A stretch of 42,848 nt of DNA from Planctomycetota bacterium (GTDB lineage: Bacteria; Planctomycetota; UBA11346), in assembly GCA_023150565.1 (NCBI GenBank), contig JAKLKR010000017.1, positions 1 through 42,848 on the forward strand. The letters are read 5' to 3'. Made by a program: the position numbers and the translations under genes. Below, in pieces: positions 39,149 to 42,848 of this stretch (positions are counted from its first letter, which is position 1; every line of letters starts with the position of its first letter). Under the pieces are notes generated by a model, which was not told where the DNA came from, ran no database searches, and saw only the letters and a list, made by a program, of their open reading frames with translations.

Positions 39149-41224
39149 TCAGTTGCGGTTGCGCGGGTGGACCACGGGCTCCAGCCGCTCGGCTTCGGCG
39201 CGCACCGTCAGCGCCTCGGCCTTGAATGCCGAAGCCCGCACCGGCTGCAGCCCGGCGGCGCGCTCGAGCAGGTCGGCCAGGCGGCGACGCACCGCCAGCT
39301 GGGCGGGGGCGAGCGCGACCGCGGCGCGCTGGCTGGCCAGGGCCTCGTCCCAGCGCCGCTGGGCGGCGAGGTCGGCGGCCAGCTGCTCGCGCAGGGCGGC
39401 GCTGTACGGCAGGTCCGGCAGCAGGGCTTCGAGCCGGGCCAGGCGGTCGCCGCCTGGCGGCAGCAGTGCGAGCAGGTGGAAGGTCAGGCGCGCGTCGCCG
39501 GCAGCCGCGCGCTCGGCCTGCTGCCAGGCCAGGTGCCAGAGCTGGGCGCGCTCACCCTGGCCCTGCGGCTTCTCGGCCCCCGCCCGGTCGGCGAGCACGG
39601 CGAACACCTCGTCGCGCTGGGCCTGGTCGCCGGTGGCGGCCAGGCGCAGCATCTTGGCGGTATCCTCGCTCGCGCGCTGGCCCGCCGCGCGGCCGGCCCA
39701 GGCCACCAGCAGCAGCGCCAGCGCCAGCAGCGCCAGCGGCGCCGCCACCCGCGCCACGCCCGGCAGCGGCCGCTCGCGCGCCCCACCCACCAGTGCCGCC
39801 ACCGCCGCCAGCATGCCCCACATCGCGGCGGCGTGGAGGTCGAAGTCGATCAGGCAGTGCAGCGCGCAGGCGGCCAGGCCCAGCCGCCACCAGCGCGCCG
39901 CCGGCACGCTCAGGCCGGCGGCCAGCGCCACCAGCGCGCCGGTGGCCAGGCCGAGCAGCGCGCACCAGCCGAGCAGGCCCGCCACCGTGCGTCCACCCGG
40001 CCACCACGAGATGTTGCCCTCGTAGGCGCCGAGCAGGCCGAAGTAGGCCACCACCACCGCCGCCATCAGCCCGAGCGCCCACGCCGGCGGCGACTCCTCG
40101 AGCGCTGCCGGCGCGCGGGCCCGCCCGCAGGGCAGCAGCAGGAGCAGCGCCGCCAGCAGCAGCGCGCCGGGGATGCCGGCCACCACCAGCGCCTCGAGCA
40201 CCTCGTTGTGCACCAGGCGGGTGGGCTCGGCCCACAGCGGCATCGCCGCCGCCGAGCGCTCGGCGAAGGCGCCCCAGCCCAGGCCCAGCAGCGGCTGCTC
40301 GGCGGCCAGGCGGGCGGCGCCGATCCAGTAGCCCCAGCGCACCTCGGCGCTGGCCACCAGCCCGGCGCGGGCGCCGGCCGACATCCACAGCACCGCCGCC
40401 GCCAGCGCCCCCAGCGGCAACGGCAGCCAGCGCCACCAGCCGCGCAGCCACAGCATCCAGGCCACCCCGCCCGCCGCCGCCAGCGCCAGCCAGGCGCCCT
40501 TGGAATTGGTCGACACCAGCGCCGCAGCGGCAGCCAGCACCGCCAGGCCGACGGCCGCCCGCGCCGGCAGCCGGCCGGGCGACCAGGCCGCCGCAGCCGC
40601 CGGCGGCAGCAGCAGGATGAGGAAGGCGGCGAGGGTGTTGGAGAGGGTGAAGGTGCCGTAGACGCCGCCGAAGGCCACCCGGCTGGCGAGATCGCCGGCC
40701 GGCACCCCCTCCATCGCCACCATCGCCGACCCGGCCTGGTCGGCGGCGGCGATGCCGGGCAGCACCCAGGCCTTCTGCAGCAGGGCGAGACCGGATTCCA
40801 CCCCCAGGCCGGCGACCAGCCCGGCCAGCACCAGGCGTTCGCGCCCGGGCGCCGCCTGCACCAGCCAGGCGGCGAGGGCGCCATGCAACGCCAGCTGGAC
40901 CCAGAACGCGGCGCCGGCGACGGGATCGCCGGCGCGCCAGGCCGCCAGCGCCAGCCACGCCACCAGCGCCGCCAGCACCGCCCCGCCCCAGCCCCAGCGC
41001 CAGGTGCGGCGCCAGCCCGCCGCCAGCTCGATGGTGCCCAGGCCGAGGGCGACCAGCACCAGCACCAGGAAGCCGAGGTTGGCCGGGCTGGCGGGGTCGC
41101 CGTCCCACACCAGCGGACGCACTGCCGGGATCACCGCGCACAGCAGGCCGGTGCCGGCCGCCACCAGACGGCGCAGGCGTGCGGCCGGGTCAGGTGCGGC
41201 CGCCAGCGGCTCAGCCGTGGTCAC
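39149..41224 (-). CDS. O-antigen ligase-like polytopic membrane protein with C-terminal helical repeats
   Basis: About 691 residues. At least eleven hydrophobic helices occupy roughly residues 15-495. A large loop near 320-375 contains RWGYWIGAARLAAEQPLLGLG and then LVHNEVLEALVVAG, the pattern of Wzy_C/O-antigen ligase proteins that transfer lipid-linked glycans or polymerise them. Residues 520-690 form TPR-like helices (RWDEALASQRAAVALAPAQLAV). The longest frame starts at 41266, but its first 14 residues look unnatural. The GTG at 41224 overlaps the upstream gene's end by 14 bases and is preferred. It follows a WecA-like gene, so both probably serve surface-polysaccharide synthesis. Confidence 0.75.
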   Translation of the reverse strand: MTTAEPLAAAPDPAARLRRLVAAGTGLLCAVIPAVRPLVWDGDPASPANLGFLVLVLVALGLGTIELAAGWRRTWRWGWGGAVLAALVAWLALAAWRAGDPVAGAAFWVQLALHGALAAWLVQAAPGRERLVLAGLVAGLGVESGLALLQKAWVLPGIAAADQAGSAMVAMEGVPAGDLASRVAFGGVYGTFTLSNTLAAFLILLLPPAAAAAWSPGRLPARAAVGLAVLAAAAALVSTNSKGAWLALAAAGGVAWMLWLRGWWRWLPLPLGALAAAVLWMSAGARAGLVASAEVRWGYWIGAARLAAEQPLLGLGWGAFAERSAAAMPLWAEPTRLVHNEVLEALVVAGIPGALLLAALLLLLPCGRARAPAALEESPPAWALGLMAAVVVAYFGLLGAYEGNISWWPGGRTVAGLLGWCALLGLATGALVALAAGLSVPAARWWRLGLAACALHCLIDFDLHAAAMWGMLAAVAALVGGARERPLPGVARVAAPLALLALALLLVAWAGRAAGQRASEDTAKMLRLAATGDQAQRDEVFAVLADRAGAEKPQGQGERAQLWHLAWQQAERAAAGDARLTFHLLALLPPGGDRLARLEALLPDLPYSAALREQLAADLAAQRRWDEALASQRAAVALAPAQLAVRRRLADLLERAAGLQPVRASAFKAEALTVRAEAERLEPVVHPRNRN

Positions 41225-42269
41225 GGGTGGTCTCGAGCAGCAGCACCGCGAGCAGGATGGCGGCATCCTGCAGCAGCACCACCATGCCGGCCGCGAGGTC
41301 GCCGTGGCGCAGCTGAAGCACGCTGGCGGCGAGGGCGACCTGCAGCGCCACCACCACCGCCAGGCTCGCCAGCGGGGTCAGGCCGAGCCGGCCCAGGCGG
41401 TGGCCGATGTGGTTGCGGTCGCCCTTCATCAGCGGCTTGCCGCGGCGCAGGCGCTTGACCACCACCGCGGCGGTGTCGAACAGCGGGATGGCGGTGATGA
41501 TCAGCGGGGTGGATACCGCCAGCCACGACCCCTGGTCGGCACCCGAGGGCCAGAAGGTCACCGAGAGGGTGCCGGCGCCGATGAGGAAGCCGAGCGGCAG
41601 GGCGCCGGCGTCGCCCATGTAGATGCGCGCCGGCGGGCGGTTCCACACCAGGAAGCCGGCGAGGGCGGCGGCGAGGGTGGACATCAGCAGCGCCAGCTCG
41701 ACGTCGCCGGCCATCAGCGCGCCCGAGAGCACGGTGCAGGCGCACACCAGCGCCACGCTGGCCGAGAGGCCGTCGGCGTGGTCGAGCAGGTTGAAGGCGT
41801 TGGTCACCAGCACCAGCCACAGCCAGGCCAGGCCATAGGCCAGCGGCGGCCAGTGGCGCAGGCTGTCGATGGGCAGGTCCGAACCCCACACCGCCAGCGC
41901 CGCCGCCGCCATCTGGATCGCCAGCTTGGGCCAAGCCGGCAGCGGACGGCGGTCGTCGAGGGCGCCGAGCGCGAGCAGCACCGCCGCCCCGGCATAGATG
42001 CCCCACATCGGCCCGTGGTTGGGCACCGCGTCGCCGCCCAGCACGGTGGCGCCGCCGAGCAGGTAGCCGAGGCCGAGCCCGGCCAGCACGGCCAGGGCCA
42101 TGCCCAGCCCGCCGCCATAGGGCACGTTGCGGGTCTGGATCTTGTGCGCCTCCGAGCCGGCCACGCTCTGGTAGCGCAGGCGGTCGGCGAGGGCGATGGC
42201 GGCGCGCACCGCCACCACCGCCACCAGGAAGGCGGCGGCGGTCGCCCACACGATGACCGGGATGTGCAC
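41211..42269 (-). CDS. Polyprenyl-phosphate N-acetylhexosamine-1-phosphate transferase-like (WecA/TagO/MraY family)
   Basis: A 352-residue membrane protein with about ten helices that would start a surface glycan on undecaprenyl phosphate. Family motifs are clear: LGALDDRRPLP (about 101-111), NAFNLLDHADGLS (about 157-169) with the catalytic Asp pair, ARIYMGDAGALPLGFL near 214-229, and GDRNHIGHRLGRLG near 283-296. WecA-type enzymes have HLHHR in the last motif; here it is NHIGHR, a small deviation. The start is a GTG. It lies 18 bp after the ketoreductase-like gene and overlaps the O-antigen-ligase-like gene. WecA/TagO-like is more likely than MraY because no cell-wall genes are nearby. Confidence 0.85.
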   Translation of the reverse strand: MHIPVIVWATAAAFLVAVVAVRAAIALADRLRYQSVAGSEAHKIQTRNVPYGGGLGMALAVLAGLGLGYLLGGATVLGGDAVPNHGPMWGIYAGAAVLLALGALDDRRPLPAWPKLAIQMAAAALAVWGSDLPIDSLRHWPPLAYGLAWLWLVLVTNAFNLLDHADGLSASVALVCACTVLSGALMAGDVELALLMSTLAAALAGFLVWNRPPARIYMGDAGALPLGFLIGAGTLSVTFWPSGADQGSWLAVSTPLIITAIPLFDTAAVVVKRLRRGKPLMKGDRNHIGHRLGRLGLTPLASLAVVVALQVALAASVLQLRHGDLAAGMVVLLQDAAILLAVLLLETTRDHG

Positions 42270-42287
42270 CGCCGCCGCCGTCGAGGC

Positions 42288-42848
42288 TCAGTGGCCGCCG
42301 AAGACCTTGGCCATGTCCTTGGGATCGACCTTGCCGAAGCCGCCGGCGGCGTCGACCGCGGTGCCCTTGAGCGGCTGCGCCGCCGGGGTGCCCAGCAGGG
42401 TCGCCACGTCGGCGGTGTCCTGGGTCTCGAACACCTTGAGCCCCTGCGCCTTGGCCGCCGCCACCCCGGCATCGAGGCCGCTCATCAGGGCGGAGCGGGT
42501 CCAGGCGATGGAGAGGCCGGTGTAGGTGCCGTTGCGGCGGTCGCCGACCTCGTTCTGGCCCTGCACCACGATCGGCAGCAGCGCCTGCTTGGTGGCGGGG
42601 TAGAGCCCGCTGCCCTGCAGGCGGCCGTCGTTGGGCGACAGCGGCACCACCACGTACCAGGGCGCCCCGCGCGGGGCGCGGCGGGCGTGCTGGGCGCACA
42701 GGTGGTAGACCCCGAAGACGTTGACGCTGAACACCCGCACGTAGTCCTCGGGCTTGATGCCGACGAACAGCGCCGGGTGGTTGATCGCCGCGAAGGGGTA
42801 GACGTGGGTGATCTGGAGGTTCTGGCCCTTGAGATGGTCGAGCAGGGC
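42288..42848 (-). CDS. C-terminal part of a fungal-FAS-like ketoreductase (SDR) protein, cut by the window edge
   Basis: 186 codons are visible and the frame runs off the right edge, so the start is missing. It contains VPLSPNDGRLQGSGLYPATK with the SDR catalytic Tyr and Lys (YPATK), then LSIAWTRSALMSGLDAG. These closely resemble the ketoreductase domain of fungal type I fatty-acid synthase alpha chains (PLSPNHG, GLYSESK, GWTRGTGLM). The protein ends soon after this domain (DMAKVFGGH), with no ketosynthase after it. It would reduce a beta-ketoacyl thioester with NADPH, if active. The neighbouring genes concern surface glycans. Confidence 0.65.
   Translation of the reverse strand, partial: ALLDHLKGQNLQITHVYPFAAINHPALFVGIKPEDYVRVFSVNVFGVYHLCAQHARRAPRGAPWYVVVPLSPNDGRLQGSGLYPATKQALLPIVVQGQNEVGDRRNGTYTGLSIAWTRSALMSGLDAGVAAAKAQGLKVFETQDTADVATLLGTPAAQPLKGTAVDAAGGFGKVDPKDMAKVFGGH

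Noticed and set aside
38378-41458. A 1026-codon open frame on the plus strand
   Set aside because: Shadow of the AraC and O-antigen-ligase-like genes; composition is Arg/Gly/Gln-rich without any family motif.

Overview
The window is a very GC-rich bacterial chromosome segment with densely packed genes. No rRNA, tRNA or CRISPR array was seen. The gene content points to the PVC group, most likely Planctomycetota or a relative. It has a membrane-anchored squalene/hopene-cyclase-like repeat protein, a type II pseudopilin of the kind abundant in Planctomycetes and Lentisphaerae, FAD-dependent oxidoreductases beside carbohydrate-active enzymes, and Gfo/Idh dehydrogenases. The phylum is inferred from family habits, not from a phylogeny. 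Flagellin and chemoreceptors indicate motility. An NfnAB-type transhydrogenase pair suggests fermentative or anaerobic redox metabolism.

Layout. 1-3.3 kb: cyclase-like protein and an ammonium transporter whose first pore histidine is glutamate. 3.4-7.7 kb: Gfo/Idh oxidoreductase behind a palindromic operator, a strong terminator, flagellin with a structured leader and three cysteines, and a CE7 acetyl esterase. 7.7-10.3 kb: a PhnD-like binding protein next to a chemoreceptor. 10.4-17 kb: a REP-like inverted repeat, two large secreted GH-A-type glycosidases and a pseudopilin. 17-22.8 kb: frameshifted glycerate kinase, IclR regulator, an unrecognised 590-residue protein and an FAD oxidoreductase translationally coupled to it. 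22.7-23.8 kb: an IS200/RAYT-like element bounded by 17-bp repeats that supply the stop codons of both neighbouring genes. 23.8-28.1 kb: clpB, a diacylglycerol-glycosyltransferase-like gene and a small membrane protein. 28.2-31.3 kb: a chemoreceptor flanked by two paralogous secreted single-Cache proteins. 31.4-33.7 kb: rpmH (45 codons), lexA and recA. 34-36.3 kb: nfnA-nfnB. 36.5-39.1 kb: GH20 hexosaminidase and divergent AraC regulator. 39.1-42.8 kb: O-antigen-ligase-like protein, a WecA/TagO-like phosphoglycosyltransferase and the C-terminal end of a fungal-FAS-like ketoreductase.

Themes. (1) Carbohydrate scavenging: secreted glycosidases, an esterase and Gfo/Idh and FAD oxidoreductases, each close to its own regulator or operator. 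(2) Chemoreceptors paired with secreted sensor proteins, seen twice. (3) Several genes, including lexA, iclR and the pseudopilin, have a -10 hexamer 6-7 bases before the ATG, which predicts leaderless mRNAs; other genes here have clear Shine-Dalgarno sites. (4) Repeats, a RAYT-like transposase and one frameshift mark local genome plasticity.
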